Shown here: positions 25,899 to 34,973 of the stretch, in pieces
Layout of the letters: the number at the start of each line of letters is the position of its first letter
Position numbering within the stretch: the stretch's first letter is position 1
Source: Devosia aquimaris
GTDB lineage: Bacteria; Pseudomonadota; Alphaproteobacteria; Rhizobiales; Devosiaceae
NCBI RefSeq assembly: GCF_020169335.1
Contig: NZ_JAIEZN010000001.1
Span: forward strand, 1,629,426 to 1,693,425
Reading direction: 5' to 3'
DNA length: 64,000 nucleotides
Made by a program: the position numbers and the translations under genes
Notes under the pieces: generated by a model
Database searches by the model: none
What the model was told of the DNA's origin: nothing
Seen by the model: the letters and a program-made list of their open reading frames with translations, nothing else

Positions 25899-27269
25899 TC
25901 AGTCGTAAACGAAAGCGGACTGCAGCGACTTGATAAACGGCTCAAACAGATATTGCAGCATAGTGCGCTCCCCAGCCACGACCGTGACATCTGCGGGCAT
26001 GCCGGGGGAGAGATAGACACCCTTGTGGTGCGCCAGTTCCTCGGGCGGAATGCGAACCCTGATCTCGTAATAGCTCTGCTTGCTCGCCTCATCCATCTTG
26101 AGGTCCGCTGCCACTGCCAACACCTTGCCGTTGAGCGGCAGGGAATTGCGACTGGCGAAAGGAATAATGGTCACATGGGCCGCCTGGTCCACCGTCACCA
26201 GATCGATGTACTGCGGCGCCAGCCGGGCAACGATGATCAGGTCATCGTTGCGCGGCACCACTTCCATAATGGTCTCGCCGGGGCGCACCACCTCCCCCGC
26301 GGTCTGCGTCCGCAGATTGATGACCGTGCCGTCGACAGGGCTATGGATCTCGGTGCGTTGCAGCGCATCGCCGGTCGAGGCCATGCTCTCGCCGAGCTGG
26401 GCGATGGTGTCATTGACCTTGGAGGCCTGTTGCGCCACCTCCTCGAAATAGCTCTCACGGCTCTGCAGCATCTGCAGCCGCGTTTCCTCAATGCTCTGGC
26501 CGGCCTTGGCCACGCGCGCGCCGTTGGCGGCAATGGCACTTTCGAGCCGCGCCAGCTCCCGCCTGAGCGCATTGACTTCTGACCGCGACACGAGCTGCTG
26601 GTCGAGCAGGTTCTGCTTGTCGCGCAATTCATCCTCGATCAGCGCCTGCTGGGTCGCAAGGCCGGCTGTTTCGGCCTGCACCGACGAAATCTCGCTCTGC
26701 AGCTGTTCAACGCGCCGCCCCAGGATCTGCTGCTGCTGGCTGCGCGAGGCCTGACGGGTCTCAAAGCTCCGCCGTTCTGAGGCGATGAACGCCTGCATCC
26801 CGGCGTCTTCGACATCCACCACCTCAGGCGGCACCGTCCAGTCGCCGGCCTCAGAGGCTTCCGCCTCAAGGCGAGCCCGCGTCACCAGCAAACGTAGCCA
26901 CTGCACCTGCTGGCCGGAAAAGCTGGCCTCCGCACGCACGGGATTGAGCGTCATCAGCAATTGCCCGGCTTTGACTTCCTGGTTTTCCTTGACGAAGATC
27001 TGCTGGGTAATGCCGCCCTCAAGGTGCTGAATGGCCTTGCGGTTGGAATCCGGGCTCACCTGGCCCGATGCAATGGCGCCACTGACCAGCGGCGCTGTCG
27101 CAGCCCAGAAGCCGAGCGCGCCGAAAAACAGGGCTATCACAGCGATGCCGAGCAGGATCGGCCCGCGCATCAGGCTGAACAGGTGAATTTTGGCTTCCGC
27201 GGCGGCTGGGGCCGGCGGCTGGCCGGGCCGACCGGGTACGCCCGGCTGCTGCAAGGTCATGTCGGTCAT
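25899..27269 (-). CDS. Type I secretion periplasmic adaptor subunit, HlyD/PrtE family
   Basis: The 456-residue product has a Pro-rich cytoplasmic N-terminus and one membrane segment (ILLGIAVIALFFGALGFWAATAPL). The half-lipoyl signature GAIASGQVSPDSNRKAIQHLEGGI comes next, then long coiled-coil hairpins (about 150-290) and a C-terminal AprE/HlyD domain with SPVDGTVINL and RIPPEELAHHKGVYLSPGMPADV. It bridges the inner-membrane ABC transporter to an outer-membrane TolC-type channel. Its ATG overlaps the transporter stop by four bases, so the two are co-translated. No TolC-family gene is visible in the window, so a distant one must serve. Confidence 0.95.
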   Translation of the reverse strand: MTDMTLQQPGVPGRPGQPPAPAAAEAKIHLFSLMRGPILLGIAVIALFFGALGFWAATAPLVSGAIASGQVSPDSNRKAIQHLEGGITQQIFVKENQEVKAGQLLMTLNPVRAEASFSGQQVQWLRLLVTRARLEAEASEAGDWTVPPEVVDVEDAGMQAFIASERRSFETRQASRSQQQQILGRRVEQLQSEISSVQAETAGLATQQALIEDELRDKQNLLDQQLVSRSEVNALRRELARLESAIAANGARVAKAGQSIEETRLQMLQSRESYFEEVAQQASKVNDTIAQLGESMASTGDALQRTEIHSPVDGTVINLRTQTAGEVVRPGETIMEVVPRNDDLIIVARLAPQYIDLVTVDQAAHVTIIPFASRNSLPLNGKVLAVAADLKMDEASKQSYYEIRVRIPPEELAHHKGVYLSPGMPADVTVVAGERTMLQYLFEPFIKSLQSAFVYD

Positions 27270-29017
27270 GATGCGCCTCCCGTCGTGCCGGCGGCCTGGG
27301 TTTCGCCCACGGGCACCAGGGTCGGCTTGCGCTGCGGCGCATTGGCCGCCATCTCGCGCAGCACGTCGTCGCGGTCGCCAAATCGCTCCAGAACACCGTC
27401 ACGCATGATGCCCAGCTTGTCGATCGGCTGCAGCAGCGTCGAACGATGGCTGACTACAACCACCGTCGTGCCGGCCTGCTTGGCCCTGGCAATGGCTTCT
27501 ACCAGTGCCGTCTCGCCATCCTGGTCGAGGTTCGAATTCGGTTCGTCCAGCACCACGAGGCGCGGCGAACCATAGAGCGCCCGCGCCAGGCCAATGCGCT
27601 GGCGCTGACCGCCGCTGAGGAAGGCGCCCCGCGGCCCCAGTTCGGTGTCGTACCCATTGGGCAGGCGCAGGATCATCTCGTGGCAACCGGCAGCCTTGGC
27701 GGCAGCAACCGTGGCCTCGTCATTGTTGTCGCCCAGCCGGGCGATATTGTCGCGCACGGTGCCCGAGAACAGCTCCACATTCTGCGGCATGTAGCCGATG
27801 ACCCGCGACGTATCGTCCGGGTTGAGTGTGATGACGTCGGCACCATCGAGCCGCACATTGCCACGGGACGGCGCAATGGCCCCTACCAGCATGCGGCAGA
27901 GCGTCGTCTTTCCGGAGGCCGAAGGCCCAACAAGTGCCAGCGCCGTCCCCGGCTCCATGGCAAAGGTGGCGCGACGCACCGCCGGCGTCGGGGCATCGGG
28001 AAGCTGGAAGGCGACTTCTTCCACGCTCAGGCGCCCCTTGAGGCCCGGCAGCGCGATCGCTTCGGACTCCTTGGGCAATGCCTTGAAGAAGCGCTTGAGG
28101 TTGCCGTACGACTCCCGGGCCGCTGCGAATTGCTTCCAGGATCCGATCACCTGTTCGATTGGCGCCAGAGCGCGGCCCAGGACGATCGAGGAGGCAATCA
28201 TGCCGCCCGACGTCAGCTCGCCGCGGATGACCAGCAGCGCGCCCAGGCCCAGCGCTGCACTCTGCACGGCAATGCGGATGGCCTTGGACATCGAACTGAT
28301 GACCGCACTGATATCGGCGGCGTTCTGCGCCAGCATGCCGGACTGCTCGACATGGTGGCGATAGCGCCGCGAAACGGCCTTCTGCATGCCCATGGCATTG
28401 ACAACTTCGGCATTCAGGATCGCGGCCTGGGCGAAGTCATTGGCCTGCTGTGCCTTGGCGCCCGACTGCTGGATGGCCCGGCGTGTGGCAAAGTCATTGG
28501 CCAGCGCCAGCAGGAACAGCACGATGGCCGACACCAGTGCCAGTATGCCCAGCCAGGGGTGGATCGTGGCAATGATCAGCACGAAGAACGGAACCCATGG
28601 CGCATCCAGGAACGGCAGCACAGCCGGGCTGCCCAGATAGTTACGCGCCGTGCCGAAGTCCTCCACCAGCCGGCGCCGCTCGAACCGCGGTGAACGCGAC
28701 TGCACGATGGACTGGGTCAGCACCGGATCGCGCAGCAGCAGGTCCAGCATGTGGCCCAGCCGGGTCAACAGGAAGGAGCGCACGCCTTCCAGAAGCCCCA
28801 GCGTGGCCAGCGCCAACGCCGCGATGATGCTGAGATAGATCAGGGTTTCAATCTGCCCGGTGCCCAGCACCCGGTCATAGACCTGCATCATATAGATGGG
28901 CGAGGTCAGGATGAGCAGATTGACGAAGATACTGAACACCAGCACCAGGCCGATCGAGAGGTTCAGGTTGTACGAAACTGCAAGATCGTCCCATACAGAA
29001 CGCAAGGGTCTGGCCAT
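27266..29017 (-). CDS. Type I secretion ABC transporter permease/ATPase, PrtD family
   Basis: The 583-residue product has an N-terminal six-helix ABC exporter membrane domain (about 20-300) and a C-terminal ATPase. The ATPase shows Walker A GPSASGKTT, Q-loop PQNVELFSGTV, signature LSGGQRQRIGLARAL, Walker B LVVLDEPNSNLD and the switch histidine in VVVSHR. There is no C39 peptidase domain, which fits export of RTX substrates with uncleaved C-terminal signals. It is the first gene of the transporter-adaptor pair and diverges from the polysaccharide genes at 29.3 kb. The giant protein encoded at 16.3-25.3 kb is the obvious substrate by position. Confidence 0.95.
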   Translation of the reverse strand: MARPLRSVWDDLAVSYNLNLSIGLVLVFSIFVNLLILTSPIYMMQVYDRVLGTGQIETLIYLSIIAALALATLGLLEGVRSFLLTRLGHMLDLLLRDPVLTQSIVQSRSPRFERRRLVEDFGTARNYLGSPAVLPFLDAPWVPFFVLIIATIHPWLGILALVSAIVLFLLALANDFATRRAIQQSGAKAQQANDFAQAAILNAEVVNAMGMQKAVSRRYRHHVEQSGMLAQNAADISAVISSMSKAIRIAVQSAALGLGALLVIRGELTSGGMIASSIVLGRALAPIEQVIGSWKQFAAARESYGNLKRFFKALPKESEAIALPGLKGRLSVEEVAFQLPDAPTPAVRRATFAMEPGTALALVGPSASGKTTLCRMLVGAIAPSRGNVRLDGADVITLNPDDTSRVIGYMPQNVELFSGTVRDNIARLGDNNDEATVAAAKAAGCHEMILRLPNGYDTELGPRGAFLSGGQRQRIGLARALYGSPRLVVLDEPNSNLDQDGETALVEAIARAKQAGTTVVVVSHRSTLLQPIDKLGIMRDGVLERFGDRDDVLREMAANAPQRKPTLVPVGETQAAGTTGGAS

Positions 29018-29307
29018 GAAAGCTTTACTCTATGGATGTGCCGGCAACTGCCATTTTGGAAGTTTTTCTGAATAATTGCGGCCAGCGTAAACTTCTTGGC
29101 CGCCATGATGTGCGCGTCCGCTTCCACAATTCAAGTCAATTCGGCGCTAGAGTAAATGCCGGGGCCCGGCGCGCCCGTTTTGACTGCAGCCGACCCCGCT
29201 TGGTCGTAAACCAATGCAGCGTAGACCTTGTTGCATTCAGTCAATCTGAACCCTACAAGACGAGTCAGCTAACAACACAGTGGGCAAAGGTGCAGGATCA
29301 ACGCCTG
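29018..29307 (+). other. 290-bp divergent intergenic region
   Basis: The region separates the minus-strand transporter pair from the plus-strand polysaccharide genes and must hold promoters for both. A TTGACT hexamer at 29180-29185 is a possible -35 for the plus strand, but no good -10 follows at standard spacing. An open frame runs through it into the next gene, but its composition does not look coding. Confidence 0.4.
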
Positions 29308-29970
29308 ATGTTTGGGGGGTGGGCGATGGCGGTAGTGGCGGTGTTCGCCATTGCGCTGGGCGCCCGCACGGTGATCGGGGAGACACGTGTCTATCTGGCC
29401 ACTGGCAATACCGGCGCCGCTCGCATAGTCGAGGTTGCCGAAGGTCGCGCCGATATCGGCCTGGCCACCCAGTCGCAAAAAGCCTTCCTGCTTGATTGTG
29501 GCCAGACCCTGACGGCCCAGATCTCTCCGGCAGTGCTGGCGCTGACGCCCGAGCAGCGCGGCCTGTTGGCACCCACATGCCGCAGCATTGCGCAGCGCGC
29601 CATTGCCGCAAGCCCGACAAACGCCTTTGCCTATGTCATTCAGGCCATAGCCGCAGCGTCGATGGGCGATGACGAACAATACAATCAGAGCCTGCAACTG
29701 TCCTATCTCACCGGGCTCAATGAAGAGTGGATCGCTGAGTGGCGCTTGCTGCTGGTCCAGCGCCAGGGCGACCGCACCAGCGCAGACCTGGCCAACTATC
29801 ACGACGACGATATTCGCCTGATGATCCGCAGTTTCCGCGGCATTTCCACCATTGCTGCTTATTTTGTTTCCAACGACGCTTTTCGCGATCGGGTGACCGC
29901 CTTGCTCGACAGCCTTTCGCCAGCGGACCAGTCCCGCTTCCTGTCCTATGTGCGGCGTCAGATCGGATAG
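29308..29970 (+). CDS. Unrecognised membrane-anchored protein of polysaccharide cluster
   Basis: The 220-residue product begins with a single membrane anchor (MAVVAVFAIALGARTVIGE) followed by a soluble, helical, Ala-rich periplasmic domain. That domain contains CGQTLTAQISPAVLAL, LAPTCRSIAQRAIAASPTNAFAYVIQAIAAASMGDDEQ and a DDDIRLMIRSFRGI stretch. The middle looks like TPR-type helix pairs. Two cysteines about 45 residues apart could form a disulfide. ATG at 29308 has AGGA ten nucleotides upstream; the longer frame adds 92 residues of non-coding-like sequence. It ends 3 bp before the O-antigen ligase start, so it is probably an accessory factor for polymerisation or ligation. Function is unknown. 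Confidence 0.65.
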   Translation: MFGGWAMAVVAVFAIALGARTVIGETRVYLATGNTGAARIVEVAEGRADIGLATQSQKAFLLDCGQTLTAQISPAVLALTPEQRGLLAPTCRSIAQRAIAASPTNAFAYVIQAIAAASMGDDEQYNQSLQLSYLTGLNEEWIAEWRLLLVQRQGDRTSADLANYHDDDIRLMIRSFRGISTIAAYFVSNDAFRDRVTALLDSLSPADQSRFLSYVRRQIG

Positions 29971-29973
29971 GAC

Positions 29974-31371
29974 ATGGCAGATATTTCCATGAGATCGAGC
30001 CGTTCGCGGTCCGCAAGCCGCGGGCAGCCCGGGCAGTCCCGCATCAATGGCGCCCTGTTCGTCGCACTTGCCTTGATTGTTGTCCTGGCCCCGCTACCGT
30101 TGGGCAGTGCGCGGCCACTACCCTGGGGCATCTGGACAGCCCTTCTGGGCACGCTGGCCCTCATCTATCTCGCCGTGCTGGGTTTCCGCCGCGAGAAACT
30201 GCGCGTGCCGCTGAGCAACATTGCAATTCCGGCAGCCCTGTCGGCAGCGACCTGCCTGTTCCTCGTGGTTCAGGTCCTGCCCATTCCCATGGCCGTGCCG
30301 CTGGCCAATGGCTTTCAGCTCCACCTGCCGCAGATCAGCCTGACGCCCGAGATGACCTTGCTCATGCTCACGCGGCAGATCGGCTTTGGCCTGCTGTTTT
30401 TCATGGTGCTGCAGATCTCGGTCAACGATGCGCGGCGCTCGCTGCTGCTGCATGTGTTGCTGCTGTCCATCCTGGCCTATGCGATCTACGCCGAGATTTC
30501 GCTCCAGACCGGCGACACTATCCTGGGCGTGCCCAAGTGGGCCTATCTCGGATCGGCAACCGGCCCCTTCGTCAACCGCAACTCCTTCGCGACCTTCCTC
30601 GCCTTCGGCGCCGTGCTCTGCATGGCAAGGATCAGCGGCCTGCTGATGCGCCAGCACGAACGGCATCGCGACGACGGTCGCGTTCAGGGCACTGGCAGCC
30701 GCGTCATGCTCTATGCGACCGGCTATGTGTTCCTGATTGCCATTATCGTGGCGACCAAGTCCCGCATGGGGTTGGCAGCGACCGGCGTTGCTTCACTGAC
30801 GATCATCGGTATCACGGCTCTCGCCATGGGACGGCGCCGCATCATGCTGATCGCCGCGCCGGTGGTGCTCGTTGCCATGGCGGTGGGGGCGCTGCTGTTC
30901 GGGCAGTCGCTGTTTGACCGCGTCGAGGGTCTCGACGCTACCAGCGACGTGCGCTTCTCCCTCTATGCAGAAACACTGCGCCTGATCGCCATGCGGCCCT
31001 GGACTGGCTTTGGCGGCGGCAGTTTTGAAATGGCCTACCCGGTGATCCACACCGACGCAGTGGACATCAACTACATCTGGGATCGTGCCCACAACACCTA
31101 CCTCACGCTCTGGACCGAGCTTGGCCTGGTATTTGGCAGCCTGCTGATCCTGGCGCTGGGTGCCATCACGGTGCAACTGGTCACCGGCCTTGTGCAGCGC
31201 AAGGGCTCCTTCACGGCCATCTGCGCCGCCCTGGGGGCCATCACCGTTGGCGCTGTCCATTCCCTGGCCGATTTCAGTCTCGAGATCGAAGCCAATACCT
31301 TTGTCTTCCTGACCCTTATCGCGGCGGGCCTAGCCCCCCTTGCGAGCCGAACCGCCAGCAGAACCTATTGA
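29974..31371 (+). CDS. O-antigen ligase/polymerase-family membrane protein (Wzy_C)
   Basis: The 465-residue product has about 12 membrane segments and the Wzy_C signature. The conserved FVNRNSFATFLAFG is followed by ATKSRMGLAA and a periplasmic loop with PWTGFGGGSFEMAYPV and DRAHNTYLTLWTELGLV; the H-N-x-Y-L block is typical of WaaL/Wzy. It acts at the periplasmic face of the inner membrane. The start follows GGATAGG, and its stop overlaps the phosphatase start (TGATG). It is paired with an anchored protein of unknown function upstream and a Wzc kinase downstream, so polymerase is slightly favoured over ligase. Confidence 0.88.
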   Translation: MADISMRSSRSRSASRGQPGQSRINGALFVALALIVVLAPLPLGSARPLPWGIWTALLGTLALIYLAVLGFRREKLRVPLSNIAIPAALSAATCLFLVVQVLPIPMAVPLANGFQLHLPQISLTPEMTLLMLTRQIGFGLLFFMVLQISVNDARRSLLLHVLLLSILAYAIYAEISLQTGDTILGVPKWAYLGSATGPFVNRNSFATFLAFGAVLCMARISGLLMRQHERHRDDGRVQGTGSRVMLYATGYVFLIAIIVATKSRMGLAATGVASLTIIGITALAMGRRRIMLIAAPVVLVAMAVGALLFGQSLFDRVEGLDATSDVRFSLYAETLRLIAMRPWTGFGGGSFEMAYPVIHTDAVDINYIWDRAHNTYLTLWTELGLVFGSLLILALGAITVQLVTGLVQRKGSFTAICAALGAITVGAVHSLADFSLEIEANTFVFLTLIAAGLAPLASRTASRTY

Positions 31372-32171
31372 TGCTCAACTTCATTCGAAGTCTGTTCGGC
31401 ACCACGCCCCGGCAAGCGCCGCCGCGCGGCCTGAGCTTTGACCGCTGGCCTGCCGCCGTCTATGCAATCGGCGATATCCACGGCTGCCTGCACGAATTGC
31501 GCCAGCTCGAAGAGATGATTGTCCGCGACGCGGCCGGCATTGCTGGCGAAAAGTGGATCCTCTGGCTCGGCGACATGGTTGATCGCGGCCCGTCTTCATC
31601 CGCCGTGCTGGACCGGGCCATGGCAAATCCGCCTGCCGGGTTCACCCGCCACTGCCTCATGGGCAATCATGAATCGATGATGCTGCAGTTCATGCAGGCC
31701 CCCAATCCGCGCAGTGACTGGCTGTCCTTCGGCGGCATGGAAACGCTCTATTCCTACGGCATGAGCGGCAGCGTGTTCGAGAAGAGCGGTCAACGCCAGT
31801 TGCAGGCGATCATTGACAGCCATGTCCCGGCCGATCACCTGGCCTTCATCGAGAGCCTGCCGTTGTGGATCGCCCTGCCCGGCGTCGTGTTCGTCCATGC
31901 CGGCATCCGCCGTGGCCTGCCCATGGCCGAGCAGGATGAGCGCGACCTGCTCTGGATTCGGGACGAGTTCTTCGATGCGCCGGACATAGATGGTCTGATT
32001 GTGGTGCATGGCCACACGCCCGCGGCCGAGCCCGTGGTCCTCCCAAACCGCCTGTGTCTGGACACGGGAGCCTTTGCCACCGGGGCTTTGACCGCGGCAA
32101 GACTGCAGCCGGGCCAACCGCCCCACCTGCTCTCGACGGCGCCGGCTAAATCCGCGCCATCGAAACCTTAA
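31371..32171 (+). CDS. PP2A-like metallophosphoesterase
   Basis: The 266-residue product has the full phosphoprotein-phosphatase metal-binding set: GDIHG near residue 34, GDMVDRG near 66, GNHE near 100, VFVHAGIRRG and VVHGHTP. These ligate two metal ions in bacterial PP1/PP2A-like serine/threonine or tyrosine phosphatases. It starts on the stop of the O-antigen ligase and precedes the tyrosine kinase by 77 bp. No Wzb-type phosphatase is nearby, so it may dephosphorylate the kinase. That role is inferred from position; diadenosine polyphosphate hydrolysis, as in ApaH, is an alternative. Confidence 0.85.
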   Translation: MLNFIRSLFGTTPRQAPPRGLSFDRWPAAVYAIGDIHGCLHELRQLEEMIVRDAAGIAGEKWILWLGDMVDRGPSSSAVLDRAMANPPAGFTRHCLMGNHESMMLQFMQAPNPRSDWLSFGGMETLYSYGMSGSVFEKSGQRQLQAIIDSHVPADHLAFIESLPLWIALPGVVFVHAGIRRGLPMAEQDERDLLWIRDEFFDAPDIDGLIVVHGHTPAAEPVVLPNRLCLDTGAFATGALTAARLQPGQPPHLLSTAPAKSAPSKP

Positions 32172-32248
32172 TCGCAGATTTGAGTTGCTCGCCATCGATT
32201 GGACGGGCTGAATGCAGACACCGATCAGTTCCTGGGGATACAGACTAG

Positions 32249-34369
32249 ATGGAAGAGACTGAATTCGACATTCGCGGAATATTCAGCCTCCTCCGCCGGC
32301 AATTGCGTCTCATTCTTGTCACGGTAATAGCGGTGGTGGGTCTTGCCACGCTGGTCGCATTTTCGCTGACGCCAACCTACACCGCCTCGGCGCTCGTGCT
32401 GGTTGACCCCAGCAACAAGAACCTGCTCAACCCGGAAACGCAGATGACCACTGCCGGCGCCGACAGCGCCCGCATCGACAGCGAGGTGGAGCTTGCGCGC
32501 TCTGACAATGTCCTGCTGCGTGTCATCAGCGATCGAAACCTCACCACCGACAAGGAATTCGGTGTGTCCCTGGGCCTGACGGCCCGCATCCTGAGTTTTC
32601 TGCGCGTCGCCGAGCCTACCCTGCCCTCGGGGCAACAGGCGCTCAACGAAACCCTGACGGCGTTGCGCAACGCCACCAGCGTGCAGCGGCGCGGCCTGAC
32701 CTATCTGGTCTCCGTACAGGTCCGCTCCGAAGATCCGGCCAAGGCTGCCGACCTCGCCAATGCGATCACCGAGGTCTACATCCAGGATCAGCTCGCCTCC
32801 AAGGTCAACAGCGTGATGAGTTCACGCGATATTCTGCAGGCTCGCATCGCGCAGGCCCGTGACGCCATCGGTCGTTCTGAGAGCTCATTCGACGACTTCA
32901 TCCAGTCCAATATGCAGCTGATCAGCGAGGACACCGGGCGCACGGACCTGGCCAATATGCAGGCCGAGCTGCAGGCCCTGGCAGAAGCCCGCACAAGCGA
33001 CACCTCAACCATCGCCGAAGTCCAGAAGTCGTTGCAGGACAACAACTGGTCCAGCCTTGTCTCAGAGCTGCAGTCTGATGCCTTGGCCGAGCTGGAGCGT
33101 CAGCGCACCCAGTTGGTGGGCTCCCTCAATTCGGCAACGGACGCCTCGGCCGAAAGCCTGCGCGCCCAATTGGCCGAGATCGAACAGCGCCTGCGCACAA
33201 CGGCCACCGCCGAAGTCAATAACCTGGAGCAATCCGTGCGTGCCACCCAGGATCGCGAGACAAGCCTGCGGCAGAACCTGCGTGAGGAAGTGCTCAAGAG
33301 CCCACTGTCCGGCGACGTGCTGGCTCAGCTCTATGAACTGCAGCAGGGCGCCGAACTGGCGCGCACGCAGTATCAGACGCTGCTGGCCCGCGCCCAGGAA
33401 CTTGGGGCCCAGGCCGATCTTCAGCTGGCAGACAGCCGCATTGTTTCGCCCGCCCTTGAGCCGCAGTCGCCATCGTTCCCCAACAAGGCGCTCATCATTG
33501 CCGTCGCCGCAGTGTTTGCCATCGGCCTGGGCGTGGTGCTGGCTCTGCTCTACGAAAACCTGATTGGCGGCTTTACCAGCGAGGAGCAGGTCAGCTCGGT
33601 GCTGCGCACGCCTGTTGCGGCGACAATCCCGCGCGAGCGCGCCAAGTCTGAACGCGAAAGCATCGCCAATCTCATGGTGACCTCGCCGCTGTCGGTCTTT
33701 GCCGAATCCGTGCGCCGAACACGTGCCGCCGTCGAGAACTCAATGAAGGTCTCGGCCACGCCACGGCCTGGCGGCAAGGTCGTGATGGTCACCTCGACCA
33801 TGCCCAACGAGGGCAAGACCACCCTGGCCCTGGCGCTCGCCCGCTCCTATTCACTTTTTGGCCAGTCCACCCTGCTGATCGACTGCGACTTGCGCAAGCC
33901 CAGCATTCATCGCCATCTCAACCTCGAACCCGACCACAGCCTGCTCGACCTGCTGAGCGAAACCACGGCGGAGAAGGACTTCAGCCAGGTTGTGCTCACC
34001 GATGCGCTGACCGCCACCTCGATGATCGTTGGCTCCCGCCGCAGTGATATTCCCACTGACCAGTTGCTGGCAGGCAAGGCCTTCCAGCGCCTTCTGGACG
34101 CGGCGCGTGCATCATTTGACGTCGTGGTGCTCGATACGCCGCCCGTCGGTCCTGTCGTGGATGGGCTCTATCTTGCCCAGTTTGTCGACGCCATCGTCTT
34201 TGTGACCCGCTGGGCATCGACCTCGCAGCGCGAGGCGCGTCGCGCAGTTGAGAGCCTTACGGTGTCCAAGCCTGCCGAGGCCAAGATCACCACCGTGCTC
34301 AACCAGCAGGATCTCACCCGTTCCGGCTATGGCCGCAAATATGGCAGCTACTATTCCTACAACACCTGA
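32249..34369 (+). CDS. Polysaccharide co-polymerase with bacterial tyrosine autokinase (Wzc/ExoP type)
   Basis: The 706-residue product joins a Wzz-type chain-length domain to a BY-kinase. A first membrane segment lies near 18-40, and a large periplasmic domain has long coiled coils at about 190-370. A second membrane segment (ALIIAVAAVFAIGLGVVLALL) lies near 413-435. The cytosolic kinase has Walker A' STMPNEGKTTLALALA, a second Walker A' DCDLRKPS and Walker B VVLDTPP. The tail YGRKYGSYYSYNT holds five tyrosines, the usual autophosphorylation cluster. It controls polymer length and export, normally with a Wza outer-membrane partner, which is not visible here. Confidence 0.95.
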   Translation: MEETEFDIRGIFSLLRRQLRLILVTVIAVVGLATLVAFSLTPTYTASALVLVDPSNKNLLNPETQMTTAGADSARIDSEVELARSDNVLLRVISDRNLTTDKEFGVSLGLTARILSFLRVAEPTLPSGQQALNETLTALRNATSVQRRGLTYLVSVQVRSEDPAKAADLANAITEVYIQDQLASKVNSVMSSRDILQARIAQARDAIGRSESSFDDFIQSNMQLISEDTGRTDLANMQAELQALAEARTSDTSTIAEVQKSLQDNNWSSLVSELQSDALAELERQRTQLVGSLNSATDASAESLRAQLAEIEQRLRTTATAEVNNLEQSVRATQDRETSLRQNLREEVLKSPLSGDVLAQLYELQQGAELARTQYQTLLARAQELGAQADLQLADSRIVSPALEPQSPSFPNKALIIAVAAVFAIGLGVVLALLYENLIGGFTSEEQVSSVLRTPVAATIPRERAKSERESIANLMVTSPLSVFAESVRRTRAAVENSMKVSATPRPGGKVVMVTSTMPNEGKTTLALALARSYSLFGQSTLLIDCDLRKPSIHRHLNLEPDHSLLDLLSETTAEKDFSQVVLTDALTATSMIVGSRRSDIPTDQLLAGKAFQRLLDAARASFDVVVLDTPPVGPVVDGLYLAQFVDAIVFVTRWASTSQREARRAVESLTVSKPAEAKITTVLNQQDLTRSGYGRKYGSYYSYNT

Positions 34370-34375
34370 GCCAAC

Positions 34376-34440
34376 GGTCCCTTGGGACCGCTAGCAGCCG
34401 CACATCGCCTCATGCGGCCGGCGCCAGGCGCCGGCCGCAT
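34376..34440 (+). terminator. Terminator hairpins after tyrosine kinase gene
   Basis: GGTCCC-TT-GGGACC (34376-34389) is followed by a near-perfect palindrome with arms ATGCGGCCGGCGCC and GGCGCCGGCCGCAT (34412-34440). The second is very stable but has only a short T-rich tail (CTTTGTGT). Confidence 0.6.
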
Positions 34441-34914
34441 CTTTGTGTGGTCTCGGCCTCGTGTGACACCACCTCTGACTGACTGACCGGCTTCGATTTG
34501 CATGCCGCCAGATCTCACGAAAGCCGGACATGGCTGGCGCAATGCGCTGCCACGACCAATCGCCTCGAGCCCGCAAACCACGGTACAGTTGCATATCGGC
34601 CCGTGGTTAGCGCGGCTGCAGCAGATTGATGGTCACCTGGTCTTCCTCTCGGCGCGCAGAGCGCCCTGCCCTGCCAAACTGCCGACGCTCGAGGGCTTGC
34701 AGCCCATTCGCCGAGCCGGGTCACCACCGTGGTTGCCTTCCGGGACGTCATTGGCGACGCGACGCGGCACCACGCCGCACGTCGGCGTGGGCATGACAGT
34801 TGCTTTGGCATCTTGATGCACCGGGGAGAAGCAACGCTCTCGGCATTTCCCAGTGGTGCCAGTGTTCCCCCGTGGCAACGCGAACTGCGGACGACCTGAC
34901 GTCTTGCCGCAGCA
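34441..34914 (+). other. Gene-poor stretch with possible structured RNA
   Basis: No convincing coding sequence is present. Open frames of about 100 codons on both strands lack a ribosome binding site and have frameshift-like composition. An 8-bp hairpin (CCACGCCG-CACGT-CGGCGTGG) lies at 34770-34790. Nothing else is recognised. Confidence 0.4.
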
Positions 34915-34943
34915 CAAAGAAAAACGGCGGGCCTGAGCCCGCC
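34915..34943 (-). terminator. Intrinsic terminator of the Gly/Thr-rich exported protein gene
   Basis: GGCGGGC and GCCCGCC (34926-34943) with a four-base loop are followed on the minus strand by TTTTTCTTT. It begins about 30 bp after the stop at 34974. Confidence 0.85.
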
Positions 34944-34973
34944 GCAATCTAGAATTCCCGATAACCTGACAGA

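Noticed and set aside
34502..34947. Frames of about 100 codons on both strands in the gene-poor stretch
   Set aside because: They lack ribosome binding sites, contain no recognisable fold pattern and overlap each other.
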